DNA of 46,750 nt from an uncultured Oscillospiraceae bacterium (lineage in GTDB: Bacteria; Bacillota; Clostridia; Oscillospirales; Oscillospiraceae), in NCBI GenBank assembly GCA_949494735.1, contig CATABD010000012.1, positions 1 through 46,750 on the forward strand, given 5' to 3'. Shown here in pieces: positions 15,452-23,268 of this stretch. Within the stretch, counting starts at the first letter, position 1, and every line of letters starts with the position of its first letter. Under the pieces are notes generated by a model. It was not told where the DNA came from, did not search any database, and saw nothing but the letters and a program-made list of their open reading frames with translations. Both the position numbers and the translations under genes were made by a program.

Positions 15452-17746
15452 TTAGCCCAGGCGCCAGATGTCCCGGTTATACTCCGCGATGGTGCGGTCA
15501 CTGGAGAAATAGCCGCTGCGGGCGGTGTTCACGAGCATCTTGCGGGCCCAGGCGGCGCGGTCGCCGTAGTCGGCGATGGCCCGGTCCCGGGCGGCGGTGT
15601 ACGCCTCCACGTCCAGCAGGGCCATGAACCAGTCCTTGGTGGTCAGGTCGGTCCACAGCGCCTTCAGCGCTGCCTCGTCCCCCAGGGAGGTGAGGGCGGG
15701 GGAGATGAGGAAGTCCACCAGGGGCTTCACCGCCGGGCGCTCATAGTACACCCGGGACTGGTAGCCCTTGGCGCCGTCCTTCATCTTTTGGTCGTACAGC
15801 TCAATGACGTAGTTGCTGCCCGCGCCAAAGGTGTAGATGTTGTCCGGCCCCACCAGCTCGGCGATCTCCACGTTGGCCCCGTCCAGGGTGCCCAGGGTGA
15901 CCGCGCCGTTGGCCATGAATTTCATGTTGCCGGTGCCGCTGGCCTCCTTGGAGGCCAGGGAGATCTGCTCGGAGATGTCGCAGGCGGGGATGAGCCGCTC
16001 CGCCCAGGTGACGTTGTAATTTTCCACCATAGCCACGTGGAGCCAGGGGCGGACCTGGGGGTCGTTCTCAATGAGGCGGCGCAGGCACAAAATAAGGTGG
16101 ATGATGTGCTTTGCCATCACATAGGCCGGGGCGGCCTTGGCGCCGAAAATCACGGTAACGGGGCGCTGGGGGGTCTTGCCTGCCTTGATCTCCAGGTACT
16201 TGTGGATGACATACAGCGCGTTCATCTGCTGGCGCTTGTATTCGTGCAGGCGCTTGACCTGGATGTCGAACACCGCGTCGGGGTCCAGGCGGATGCCGTA
16301 CTGGTCCCGGGCGAACAGGTCGGAGGCGGCGCGCTTGTTGGCCGCCTTGATGTCCAGCAGCTTTTCCAGCACCGGGCTGTCGTTGTAATAGTCCATCAGG
16401 CGGCTGAGCCGGGTGGGGTCGGCGCGCCATTCGGGGCCCACGCACTGGTCCAGCAGGGCGGCCAGCTGGGGATTGCACACCTCCAGCCAGCGCCGCAGGG
16501 TGACGCCGTTGGTCTTGTTGTTGAACTTGGCGGGGTAGATGTCATAGAAATGGCGCAGCTCGGAGCCCTTTAAAATCTCCGTATGGAGGGCGGCCACGCC
16601 GTTCACCGAGTAGCCGAAGTGGATGTCCAGGTGGGCCATGTGGACAATCTCTTTGCCCTCCTCCCCCTGGAGTATGGCCACCTTGGGGTCGGGATGGGCG
16701 GCGCGGGCCCGCGCGTCCAGCTCCCGGATGATGGGCACCAGCTGGGGGGCAACCTTCTCAATGAAGGTGAGGGGCCACTTCTCCAGCGCCTCGGCCAGGA
16801 TGGTGTGGTTGGTGTAGGCGCAGGTTTTGGACACCTGCTCCACCGCCTGGTCCATGGTGAGGCCCCGCGCGGCCAGCAGGCGCACCAGCTCGGGGATGAC
16901 CATGGAGGGGTGGGTGTCGTTGATCTGGACGGCCACGTGGTCGGAGAGCGTCTCGGGGCCGCAGCCCCGCTCATCCAGCTCCTTTAAAATAAGCTGGGCC
17001 CCGGCGGACACCATGAAATACTGCTGGTACACCCGCAGAAGCCGCCCCGCCTCGTCGCTGTCGTCGGGGTAGAGGAAGGAGGTCAGGTGGGCGGGCAGGT
17101 CGGTCTTGTCAAAGTCAATGCCCTCCCGGGGGGCGGGGGCGGGGTGTTCCACGTCGAACAGGTGCAGCCGGTTGGCAATGCCTGTGTTTGCGCCGGGGAC
17201 GGCGATGTCAAAAAGCCTGGCCTTTACGGGGCCGAAGCCGAAGGGCACCTCAAACTCCGTCCCGGTGGGGATGAGCCAGCTGTCGTCCTCAATCCAGGGG
17301 TTGGGCTGCTCAAACTGGTGGCTCATATGGAATTCCTGCTTAAACAGGCCGTAGTGGTAGTTGAGGCCCACCCCGTCCCCGGGCAGCCCCAGGGCGGCGA
17401 TGGAGTCCAGGAAGCAGGCGGCCAGGCGGCCCAGCCCGCCGTTGCCCAGGGAGGGCTCGGGCTCCACGTCCTCAATGGCGGCCAGGGACTTGCCGCACTG
17501 GGCCAGGGCCTGCTTTGCCTCATCATAAATGCCCAGGGCAAGCAGGTTGTTGGACAGCAGCTTACCAATCAGGAACTCGGCGGAGAAGTAGTACAGCTTG
17601 CGCTCCCCCTGGGGGGCGGGACGGGCCTGGGCCAGCTCCTGGGTGAGCTGGAGCAGCACGCGGTACAGCTCGCCGTCACCGCACTGGGCGGGCTCCCGGC
17701 CATACCTGGCCTGGGCCAGCTCCTGCATCCGTTGTTTGACGTCCAT
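15452..17746 (-). CDS. glgP: Glycogen/starch/alpha-glucan phosphorylase
   Basis: A 764-aa GT35 phosphorylase that releases glucose 1-phosphate from alpha-1,4-glucan. Conserved segments appear in order: YYFSAEFLIG, PSLGNGGLGRLAACFLDS, QINDTHPSMVIPEL, FNNKTNGVTLRRW, QVKRLHEYKRQQMN and EASGTGNMKFM with Lys609 as the pyridoxal-phosphate lysine. The start at 17746 follows AAAGGAGC and matches the family N-terminus; the frame stays open further upstream by chance of high GC. It lies alone, about 200 nt from the SprT gene upstream of it on the same strand. A cytoplasmic GH13 glycosidase at 41 kb may act on related glucans. Confidence 0.95.
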   Translation of the reverse strand: MDVKQRMQELAQARYGREPAQCGDGELYRVLLQLTQELAQARPAPQGERKLYYFSAEFLIGKLLSNNLLALGIYDEAKQALAQCGKSLAAIEDVEPEPSLGNGGLGRLAACFLDSIAALGLPGDGVGLNYHYGLFKQEFHMSHQFEQPNPWIEDDSWLIPTGTEFEVPFGFGPVKARLFDIAVPGANTGIANRLHLFDVEHPAPAPREGIDFDKTDLPAHLTSFLYPDDSDEAGRLLRVYQQYFMVSAGAQLILKELDERGCGPETLSDHVAVQINDTHPSMVIPELVRLLAARGLTMDQAVEQVSKTCAYTNHTILAEALEKWPLTFIEKVAPQLVPIIRELDARARAAHPDPKVAILQGEEGKEIVHMAHLDIHFGYSVNGVAALHTEILKGSELRHFYDIYPAKFNNKTNGVTLRRWLEVCNPQLAALLDQCVGPEWRADPTRLSRLMDYYNDSPVLEKLLDIKAANKRAASDLFARDQYGIRLDPDAVFDIQVKRLHEYKRQQMNALYVIHKYLEIKAGKTPQRPVTVIFGAKAAPAYVMAKHIIHLILCLRRLIENDPQVRPWLHVAMVENYNVTWAERLIPACDISEQISLASKEASGTGNMKFMANGAVTLGTLDGANVEIAELVGPDNIYTFGAGSNYVIELYDQKMKDGAKGYQSRVYYERPAVKPLVDFLISPALTSLGDEAALKALWTDLTTKDWFMALLDVEAYTAARDRAIADYGDRAAWARKMLVNTARSGYFSSDRTIAEYNRDIWRLG

Positions 17747-17964
17747 ATACGGGCTCCTTTCAAATCTGAAATGTGCCGCCCTGCCGGCGGCGGGTTGGAA
17801 ACGGTTCCGATCAAAAAATTGGAAGCATTTGGACCATTCAGGTTCCACGGAAAGTATAGCCCGCTTTGCCGCCGCCGTCAAAGGTTTTCTGAACAAAAAT
17901 GTGGAAAATTTCGCCGTATTTTCGGGCACAACATATGAAAATTCGACGAAACCGCCCTGAGCGG

Positions 17965-18489
17965 TCATATTTTTCCGTTTTCTGGCTGGCTGTTTCCCGC
18001 CCGTTCCACCCCCAGCGTCCCCCCGCAGGCGCAGCGGTAGCGCTCGGGGTGGTCCACCAGGGGGGAGCGCTTCATCCGGGGGATGCGGCGGCCGCATTGG
18101 GCGCACACGACCCAGTAGCGCACCGGCCGGTCGTCCTGAATGCCCAGTTCGCCATAGTTGTCGGTGCGCCGGATCTGGTAGCCGTAGGCGGCGTTCATCC
18201 GCTGGGCGTAGCCCTTCCACCGCGCGCCGTGGTTGGAGCAGCCATAGCAGGTGTGGAGTACCTCATGGCACAAAACTTGAAGGATGGCCCGCTCTTCCCC
18301 CTGCCGGGCCAGAAGCTCGGACAGCTCGATGGTGTAGGCGCCGTCCCTTCGGACGCAGCAGCCGAACCGGGTGCGGGCCCGGCGGTTGAGCCGCACCTGG
18401 GGCCGGATGTTTTGGGATACGGGGATGTTCACCGCCCTGGCCTGGGAGACGGCCAGGGCCAGCAGCCCGTCTATGTACTGCTGGGTCAT
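17965..18489 (-). CDS. SprT-like zinc metalloprotease-fold protein
   Basis: A 174-aa SprT-like protein: HEVLH at residues 75-79 in ILQVLCHEVLHTCYG is the zinc-binding HExxH, and a C-terminal zinc ribbon has CAQC at 129-132 and CAC at 153-155. The fold is that of eukaryotic Spartan/bacterial SprT; the bacterial role is not well established. GGGGTGA precedes the ATG at 18489, 11 nt after the sfsA stop, so it is the third gene of the ArAE-sfsA operon. The 218 nt between it and glgP hold no recognisable feature apart from the glgP ribosome-binding site. Confidence 0.82.
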   Translation of the reverse strand: MTQQYIDGLLALAVSQARAVNIPVSQNIRPQVRLNRRARTRFGCCVRRDGAYTIELSELLARQGEERAILQVLCHEVLHTCYGCSNHGARWKGYAQRMNAAYGYQIRRTDNYGELGIQDDRPVRYWVVCAQCGRRIPRMKRSPLVDHPERYRCACGGTLGVERAGNSQPENGKI

Positions 18490-18500
18490 GGGCTCACCCC

Positions 18501-19232
18501 TCACAGCCTGACGGGCACCGGCCCGGTGATGGTCAGGGAATCCGGGGCGGTGGCGCACTCCACAGCCAGCACCCGCACCCCGGCCCGGGCGGCCTCCCGC
18601 AGGGCGGAGCCGAACTGGGGATGGGTGCGGTCGTTGGGGGAGAAGGCGGCCATGCCCGCCATCTGGACCACCACGCACACCGCCGTCTCATAGCCCGCCT
18701 CCCGGCAGGCGATGAGCTCACGCAGGTGCTTCACGCCGCGCTGGGTGGGCGCGTCGGGGAAGAGGGCCAGGCCGTCTTCCTCCAGGGTGCAGCCCTTGAC
18801 CTCCACAAAGCCCTTTCGCAGAACGGACGTTTCGTGTGAAACGTCCGTTCTCTCCCAGTAGAAGTCGAACCGGGAACGGCCCCACACGGTCTCCGGGCGC
18901 AGCAGGGCGGGGCGGGGCAGGCCCAGCGCCTGGCCGCCGCCCGCCTCCATCCACTCCCGGAACACCTGGTTGGGGGCCTGGGCGTCCATATTGATGAGCA
19001 GGGGGGGCAGGCCGGGACGCCCCTTTTCCACCGCCACCAGGTCGTATCTGGTCTTGCGGGCGGGGTTGGCGCTCCCCTCCAGGTATACGGTGCAGCCGGG
19101 GAGGAGCAGCTCCCGGCACCGCCCGGTGTTTTTCACGTGGACGGTCTCCACCGCGCCGTCCAGCTCCACCTGGGCGATGAAGCGGTTGGGCCGGGCCAGG
19201 AACCGGGCGGCGTGGATGTCCTGATAGGTCAC
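18501..19232 (-). CDS. sfsA: SfsA family protein (DNA/RNA nuclease SfsA)
   Basis: A 243-aa SfsA protein: FIAQVELDGAVETVHVKNTGR (N-terminal OB-like part), then SRFDFYWE, FVEVKGCTLE, the conserved FPDAPTQRGVKHLREL and late FSPNDRTHPQF. SfsA has a PD-(D/E)xK nuclease core; the exact role is debated. The gene begins with GTG at 19232, whose GTGA overlaps the stop of the upstream ArAE gene, so translation is coupled. Odd: between SRFDFYWE and FVEVKG it has about ten extra residues (RTDVSHETSV) encoded by a perfect 30-nt palindrome. Confidence 0.9.
   Translation of the reverse strand: MTYQDIHAARFLARPNRFIAQVELDGAVETVHVKNTGRCRELLLPGCTVYLEGSANPARKTRYDLVAVEKGRPGLPPLLINMDAQAPNQVFREWMEAGGGQALGLPRPALLRPETVWGRSRFDFYWERTDVSHETSVLRKGFVEVKGCTLEEDGLALFPDAPTQRGVKHLRELIACREAGYETAVCVVVQMAGMAAFSPNDRTHPQFGSALREAARAGVRVLAVECATAPDSLTITGPVPVRL
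18821..18850. repeat. Perfect 30-nt palindrome inside sfsA
   Basis: GAACGGACGTTTC (18821-18833), a GTGT loop, then the exact reverse complement (18838-18850). It adds 10 codons in frame in a surface-loop position. See findings. Confidence 0.85.
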
Positions 19233-19888
19233 TTTTCCTCCTCCGCCTCCCCAGAGGGGGCGTCCTGCGGCTGCCCGTCCCGCTGCGCCGCGCTTTCCTC
19301 CCCCGGTTGTTCATCCTGCCCCGGCGCGGCGCTCTCCCCCTCCGGCTGCGGGGGCTCGGGCGGGATGGGCTGGGGCATGGGCTGGTAGGGGAGCAGTATG
19401 TCGATGCCGCAGGCCAGCGCCACCCCCACCAGCGTTTCAAAAAGGCGGTCGATGGAGTAGACGGCGGGGGTGTCCCCGATGCTGTGGTTGATGGTGACGC
19501 ACAGGAACACGATGCAGGCCATGGCGGCGCACCCAGGCTTCTTGATGGCAAGGCACAGCTTGATGATGGGGATGAGCATCACCGACAGCACCGCGTAGCG
19601 CAAAAGCTCCATGTACAGCACGCCCAGCATGTCCAGGCTGTACACCACCAGCACCCCCGCCACGCCGCCGATGAGGGTGCCGGCCATGCGGTTGATGGAC
19701 GATTCAATGGTTTTGCCGGCGGAGTTCTGAATGCACACCACGGCGGCGATCATGGAGTAGAAGCCGGACGCCTCCCGGAAAAAGGCCAGCAGGCCGCACA
19801 GAAACACCGCTATCACGGTCTTGATGATGCGCATCCCGATCCAGTGCCGGTGTTCCGGGGGAAGGGCTTGGATAGTCTGCCGTTCCAT
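19229..19888 (-). CDS. Aromatic acid exporter family (ArAE/FUSC-like) membrane protein
   Basis: A 219-aa membrane protein with about five hydrophobic segments in the first 155 residues (IIKTVIAVFLCGLLAFF, YSMIAAVVCIQ, GTLIGGVAGVLVVYS, YAVLSVMLIPIIKLCL, MACIVFLCVTIN) and RLFETLVGVALA, the pattern of the ArAE_1/FUSC family. The C-terminal 60 residues are a charged, Pro/Glu/Gln-rich cytoplasmic tail of low complexity. It is half the length of full FUSC exporters, as is usual in Firmicutes. First gene of an operon with sfsA and the SprT-like gene. Confidence 0.8.
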   Translation of the reverse strand: MERQTIQALPPEHRHWIGMRIIKTVIAVFLCGLLAFFREASGFYSMIAAVVCIQNSAGKTIESSINRMAGTLIGGVAGVLVVYSLDMLGVLYMELLRYAVLSVMLIPIIKLCLAIKKPGCAAMACIVFLCVTINHSIGDTPAVYSIDRLFETLVGVALACGIDILLPYQPMPQPIPPEPPQPEGESAAPGQDEQPGEESAAQRDGQPQDAPSGEAEEEK

Positions 19889-19909
19889 AGCGTATCTCCT
19901 TTAAACGTT

Positions 19910-19945
19910 TTATAAAAACCGCCGGTTCGATCAGCGGCTTTTTCC
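19910..19945 (-). promoter_or_regulatory. Terminator-like hairpin in the ArAE leader
   Basis: On the minus strand AAAAAGCCGC and GCGGTTTTT flank a short loop and can pair with one bulge, ending in five T, about 20 nt before the start codon region. It could attenuate transcription or merely be the end of a read-through transcript from the other side. Confidence 0.35.
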
Positions 19946-19946
19946 T

Positions 19947-19975
19947 ATCATATCACATCCCTCAAGGCGCCGCAA
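19947..19975 (-). promoter_or_regulatory. Promoter of the ArAE-sfsA-sprT operon
   Basis: On the minus strand TTGCGG (19975-19970), a 17-bp spacer and TATGAT (19952-19947). Confidence 0.55.
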
Positions 19976-20046
19976 CGGGAGTTTGCCTGTAAAAACCGCT
20001 TCCATTGCGATAATTTTTGTGCTAAACTGCCCCTTGAGGTGATTTT

Positions 20047-20667
20047 ATGCACATTCCAAAGGGCGATACCGCCCTGCTGGAGCTGGTCCGCTTCGACAAC
20101 GCGCTGGAGGCGGCCCTGGCCCCCTCCCCGGACTACGACGCAAGCCGGTGGCTCTACGTCCCCAATACCTACGGCGAGTACCGATACATCCTGGGCACCC
20201 GGGGGGAGCGGCCCCTGATCTGCGTGGGGGTGAACCCGTCCACCGCCGCCCCAGGCGATTTGGATCCCACCCTGAAATCGGTGGAACGGGTGGCCCTCCA
20301 CAACGGGTATGACAGCTTCATCATGTTCAACGTCTACGCCCAGCGGGCCACCCGCCCCGAGGACATGGAGCGCGCCTGCAATGCCGACCTCCACGCCGAG
20401 AACATGCGGGCCTTCGACTATGCCCTGTCGCTGGACAAAACCGGGGCCCCGGCGGTGTGGGCGGCCTGGGGGGCGGTTATCGAGAAGCGGGACTACCTGC
20501 CCCAATGCGTCCGGGACATGATCGCGGTGGGGGAAAGGCGGAACGCCCGCTGGTTCTCCGCCGGGAAGCGGACAAAAGCGGGGCACCCCCACCACCCCCT
20601 CTATCTCCGAAAGGACAGTCCCCTCGACCCCTTTGACGTGGGGGCCTACCTGGACGCCCTCCCTTGA
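20047..20667 (+). CDS. DUF1643 family protein
   Basis: A 206-aa protein of the DUF1643 family: residues 45-75 carry YRYILGTRGERPLICVGVNPS followed by TA and DPTLKSVERVA, then YDSFIMFNVYAQRAT and a conserved C-terminal GHPHHPLYL. The function is unknown. AGGTGA precedes the ATG. CCTCAAGG (19961 on) and CCTTGAGG (20031 on) form a widely spaced inverted repeat upstream. The gene is monocistronic, closed by a hairpin about 120 nt after the stop. Confidence 0.8.
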   Translation: MHIPKGDTALLELVRFDNALEAALAPSPDYDASRWLYVPNTYGEYRYILGTRGERPLICVGVNPSTAAPGDLDPTLKSVERVALHNGYDSFIMFNVYAQRATRPEDMERACNADLHAENMRAFDYALSLDKTGAPAVWAAWGAVIEKRDYLPQCVRDMIAVGERRNARWFSAGKRTKAGHPHHPLYLRKDSPLDPFDVGAYLDALP

Positions 20668-20789
20668 GGGGCCGCCCTCCGGGGACGCCCGATACAGCAG
20701 CCCGGCGTGAACCCTTCCGGCGCGTGGGGCTTTACGACTGGTATCCCCCTGTTTGTGCTGGCGCTTGTGTCCTGCCACTGAGAAGCTGC

Positions 20790-20818
20790 GGTCCATCCCC
20801 TGCGCCTGGGGGTGGACC
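20790..20818 (+). terminator. Hairpin downstream of the DUF1643 gene
   Basis: GGTCCATCCCC (20790-20800) pairs with GGGGGTGGACC (20808-20818), one G-U pair, tail GTTTGG. The roughly 300-nt gap 20668-20964 otherwise shows only the promoter and operators at 20890-20938. Confidence 0.55.
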
Positions 20819-20889
20819 GTTTGGCTTGCCGGCGGTTATCGCCTGTCCCGGGGAAATGGTGCGATGCAAAGAAAACTTTGCAAAAGGTG

Positions 20890-20938
20890 TTGACAAGTTT
20901 ACTTGGCGGTGCTATGATAAAGATACCAAGTAAACTTG
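20890..20938 (+). promoter_or_regulatory. Promoter with two palindromic operators
   Basis: TTGACA (20890-20895), 17-bp spacer, TATGAT (20913-20918). CAAGTTTACTTG (20894-20905) overlaps the -35/spacer and CAAGTAAACTTG (20927-20938) lies at the start site. Each is a perfect 12-bp palindrome, the two are reverse complements apart from orientation, and their centres are 33 bp apart, about three helical turns. The likely ligand is the XRE repressor encoded second in this operon. Confidence 0.75.
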
Positions 20939-20964
20939 GCAATACGGTTTGGAAGGCCTGCCTC

Positions 20965-21291
20965 ATGGACAGAGATGAAATTTTAAAAAGAAGCCGGGAG
21001 GAAAACAAGGACCGGGACTTTGTGGAGGAGGCCGTGCTGGCCACGGCCAATTCCCTGAGCCTGGGTGTGGGTATGATCGTGTGCGGCCTGGTCAGCGTAC
21101 TGTCCGCTATTTTTCAGGGCGGCCCGGAGTACAGCGTCTGGACGGTTATGTGGGCTATCCACGCGTCCACCTTCCTGTTTAAGTACCGCAAGCTCCGCAA
21201 GCGCCACGAGCTGATGATGGGTCTGTTTTATATAGCGCTGGCTGTGTTCTTCTTCGTCTGCTACCTGCACCTTGAGCTGGGGGTCTTTTGA
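20965..21291 (+). CDS. DUF6442-like small membrane protein
   Basis: A 108-aa protein: a charged N-terminus DRDEILKRSREENKDRD, then three hydrophobic stretches (SLGVGMIVCGLVSVLSAIF, VWTVMWAIHASTFLF, LFYIALAVFFFVCYL). The N-terminal charged motif and layout match small clostridial proteins found beside a short XRE regulator (DUF6442). Function unknown. The start at 20965 is the first ATG after the promoter with AAGG upstream. Its TGA overlaps the ATG of the regulator by one base, so the membrane protein may modulate the repressor. Confidence 0.7.
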   Translation: MDRDEILKRSREENKDRDFVEEAVLATANSLSLGVGMIVCGLVSVLSAIFQGGPEYSVWTVMWAIHASTFLFKYRKLRKRHELMMGLFYIALAVFFFVCYLHLELGVF

Positions 21292-21497
21292 TGGACGACG
21301 GACTGATTCTGAAAAACCGTCTGAAGGAGGCCCGCGGCGAAAAGGGCCTGTCCCAGGCGGCGCTGGCGGCGCTGGTGGGCGTGTCCCGCAATACCATCAG
21401 CTCCATTGAGACGGGGCAGTTCAACCCCACCGCTAAGCTGGCGCTCATTTTGTGCGTGGCGCTGGACAAGAAGTTCGAGGACTTGTTCTACTTTTAA
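21291..21497 (+). CDS. XRE-family regulator
   Basis: A 68-aa protein that is only a helix-turn-helix domain: LKNRLKEARGEKGLSQAALA, then LVGVSRNTISSIETGQFNPT and an ALDKKFEDLFYF end. Such minimal regulators bind palindromic operators as dimers. It overlaps the preceding membrane-protein gene by one base and lies 16 nt before the next gene, so all four genes 20965-22130 form an operon. The two palindromes at the promoter suggest autoregulation. Confidence 0.9.
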   Translation: MDDGLILKNRLKEARGEKGLSQAALAALVGVSRNTISSIETGQFNPTAKLALILCVALDKKFEDLFYF

Positions 21498-21512
21498 GGG
21501 GGAGACGATGAA

Positions 21513-21818
21513 ATGGAGTATATCCTATTGCTGGGACTGGGGCTGGCCCTGATTGCCGCCAGCGTGCCCGGCCTGCGGGGCAGCGCGTCCACTGTCCACT
21601 GGTATAACCGCCGCAGGGTGAGCAAAGAGGACGCGCCCAAGTACGGGAGGGCCATGGGCGCGGGGACGCTGATTATGGGTGCCTGCGTAACAGCTACGGC
21701 GGCGCTCCAGATGATTTTTGACGCGGAGCCCATTTTCTACCTCACAGCCGCCGGGGCGGCAATCGGGCTCGCCGTCATGATTTACGCCCAGTTCAAGTAC
21801 AATAAGGGGATATTTTAG
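21513..21818 (+). CDS. DUF3784 family membrane protein
   Basis: A 101-aa protein with three hydrophobic segments (YILLLGLGLALIAASVPGL, AGTLIMGACVTATAALQMIF, FYLTAAGAAIGLAVMIYAQF) and the intervening cytoplasmic HWYNRRRVSKEDAPKYGRAMG typical of DUF3784. Unknown function; commonly found with small membrane proteins and XRE regulators in clostridia. GGGGGAGACGA upstream of the ATG. Confidence 0.7.
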   Translation: MEYILLLGLGLALIAASVPGLRGSASTVHWYNRRRVSKEDAPKYGRAMGAGTLIMGACVTATAALQMIFDAEPIFYLTAAGAAIGLAVMIYAQFKYNKGIF

Positions 21819-21830
21819 GGGGTACGGACG

Positions 21831-22130
21831 ATGGATAAAATGTATGTGGTAAGCTTGTGCTGGCGGGGCGGCCTGCTGGGGGGCGAGCTGCGCCTGGACG
21901 ACGAGCGGCTCACCTATTACACCACAAAGCTCACGGTGCCGCCGGAGATCCGAAAGATGCCGCTTCCCTATTGCCGGATCAAGGGTGTGGAAAAAAACAA
22001 GGCGCTGTTCCTGCCCACCGTGACCATCAGGATGGAGGATGGCCGGGAGTGGAAGTTCCTGGTGTTTGGCCGGAAGAGCTTCCTGGAAAACCTGAAAACC
22101 GCCATGGACGCCTACGCGTCCGGCGATTGA
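21831..22130 (+). CDS. Small soluble protein, GRAM/PH-like, unknown
   Basis: A 99-aa protein that alternates short beta strands (GGELRLDDERLTYYT, PLPYCRIKGVEKN, TVTIRMEDGREWKFLVFGR) and ends in a helix (KSFLENLKTAMDAY). This is the strand-strand-helix pattern of GRAM/PH-like domains, but no family can be named with confidence. It is the last gene of the DUF6442/XRE/DUF3784 operon, 12 nt after its neighbour and directly followed by a terminator. Confidence 0.6.
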   Translation: MDKMYVVSLCWRGGLLGGELRLDDERLTYYTTKLTVPPEIRKMPLPYCRIKGVEKNKALFLPTVTIRMEDGREWKFLVFGRKSFLENLKTAMDAYASGD

Positions 22131-22132
22131 GC

Positions 22133-22174
22133 GCGCAAAAAGACCGGCGGCACGCGCCGCCGGTCTTTTTGCGC
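22133..22174. terminator. Bidirectional terminator between convergent operons
   Basis: GCGCAAAAAGACCGGCGGC (22133-22151) pairs perfectly with 22156-22174. A runs on one side and T runs on the other make it usable from both strands: it ends the XRE operon (+) and psuG (-). Confidence 0.9.
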
Positions 22175-23092
22175 TTATTTCGCCAGGCAGGCGGCCGTTT
22201 TCGCGGCCAGCCGGGCGTTGTTGAACACCAGCTGGATGTTGGAGTCAAGGCTGTCGCCCCCGGTGAGCTCCTTCACCTTGGCCAGCAGGAAGGGGGTGGT
22301 CTCCTTGCCGTGGATGCCGTTGGCCTTCGCCTGGGAAAGCGCCTCCTCAATGGCCCCATTGATGACCGCCGGGTCCATGGAGTATTCCTCGGGGATGGGG
22401 TTGGCCACCAGCATGCCGCCCTGGAAGCCCAGCTCCAGGCTGGCCTTGAAGGCCGCCGCCAGCCCCTCGGGGCTGTCCACCTGGTAGTCCACGGAAAAGC
22501 CGCTGTGCCGGGTGTAGAAGGCGGGCAGCTCCTTGGTGCCGTAGCCCAGCACGGGCACGCCGTGGGTCTCCAGGTACTCCAGGGTCAGTCCCAGGTCCAG
22601 GATGGACTTGGCCCCGGCGCACACCACCATCACGGGGGTATGGGCCAGTTCCTCCAGGTCGGCGGAGATGTCCATGGTGGTCTCCGCCCCCCGGTGGACG
22701 CCGCCGATGCCGCCGGTGGCGAATACCTTGATGCCCGCCATGTGGGCGATAATCATGGTGGTGGTGACGGTGGTGGCCCCGTCCTGCCCACGGGCGCACA
22801 GCATGGCCAGGTCCCGGCGGCTGGCCTTGGTGACCTTGGTCCCCGCCTTGCCCAGGTATTCGATCTCCTCCCTGGTGCACCCGGCCTTCAGCTGTCCGCC
22901 GATGACGGCGATGGTGGCGGGCACCGCGCCGTTCTCCCGGATGATGGACTCCACCGCCAGGGCGGTCTCCACGTTCTGGGGGTAGGGCATGCCGTGGGAG
23001 ATGATGGTGGACTCCAGGGCCACCACGGGCTTGCCCGCCGCCAGGGCCTGGGCCACCTCGGGGGATACGTCCAGATACTTGTTCAAAGCCAT
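22175..23092 (-). CDS. psuG: Pseudouridine-5'-phosphate glycosidase
   Basis: A 305-aa PsuG: VVALESTIISHGMPYPQN, the GCTREEIEYLGKAG motif, DGATTVTTTMIIAHMAGI, FATGGIGGVHRGAETTMDIS and the late NPIPEEYSM are all family hallmarks. It splits pseudouridine 5'-phosphate into uracil and ribose 5-phosphate (reversible reaction), the second step of pseudouridine breakdown. Full length. It is the last gene of the operon with the kinase at 24360 and a 49-aa peptide in between. Confidence 0.95.
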   Translation of the reverse strand: MALNKYLDVSPEVAQALAAGKPVVALESTIISHGMPYPQNVETALAVESIIRENGAVPATIAVIGGQLKAGCTREEIEYLGKAGTKVTKASRRDLAMLCARGQDGATTVTTTMIIAHMAGIKVFATGGIGGVHRGAETTMDISADLEELAHTPVMVVCAGAKSILDLGLTLEYLETHGVPVLGYGTKELPAFYTRHSGFSVDYQVDSPEGLAAAFKASLELGFQGGMLVANPIPEEYSMDPAVINGAIEEALSQAKANGIHGKETTPFLLAKVKELTGGDSLDSNIQLVFNNARLAAKTAACLAK

Positions 23093-23114
23093 GATAAAAA
23101 CCTCCGTATATAAA

Positions 23115-23264
23115 TTATTCGTGTTTATCGTTGGTAAACAGTCCCGTCAGCACAACCAGGATTCCAAGGGCACCGCCGCACCAGGCCAGAAAATTCATAG
23201 TTCCGGCGGCCATGCCCAGCAATATGACCGCGATGCCCAGGAGCATCCGCTTGACGCCTTTCAC
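23115..23264 (-). CDS. 49-aa small membrane protein in the psu operon
   Basis: A GTG at 23264, preceded by GGGGAGA from the end of psuK, opens a 49-residue protein: basic start KGVKRM, then two hydrophobic segments (LLGIAVILLGMAAG and LAWCGGALGILVVLTGLF) and a charged end NDKHE. It is too short for routine gene calls but fits exactly in the gap between psuK and psuG, on the same strand, with its own ribosome-binding site. No family recognised; it could help pseudouridine uptake or be a small membrane regulator. Confidence 0.6.
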   Translation of the reverse strand: MKGVKRMLLGIAVILLGMAAGTMNFLAWCGGALGILVVLTGLFTNDKHE

Positions 23265-23268
23265 GGGC

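Noticed and set aside
15434-16573. Long open frame on the + strand opposite glgP (379 codons)
   Set aside because: It is antisense to a clear glycogen phosphorylase with all motifs; its translation is low-complexity Val/Gly/His/Gln-rich, a usual shadow of GC-rich coding DNA.
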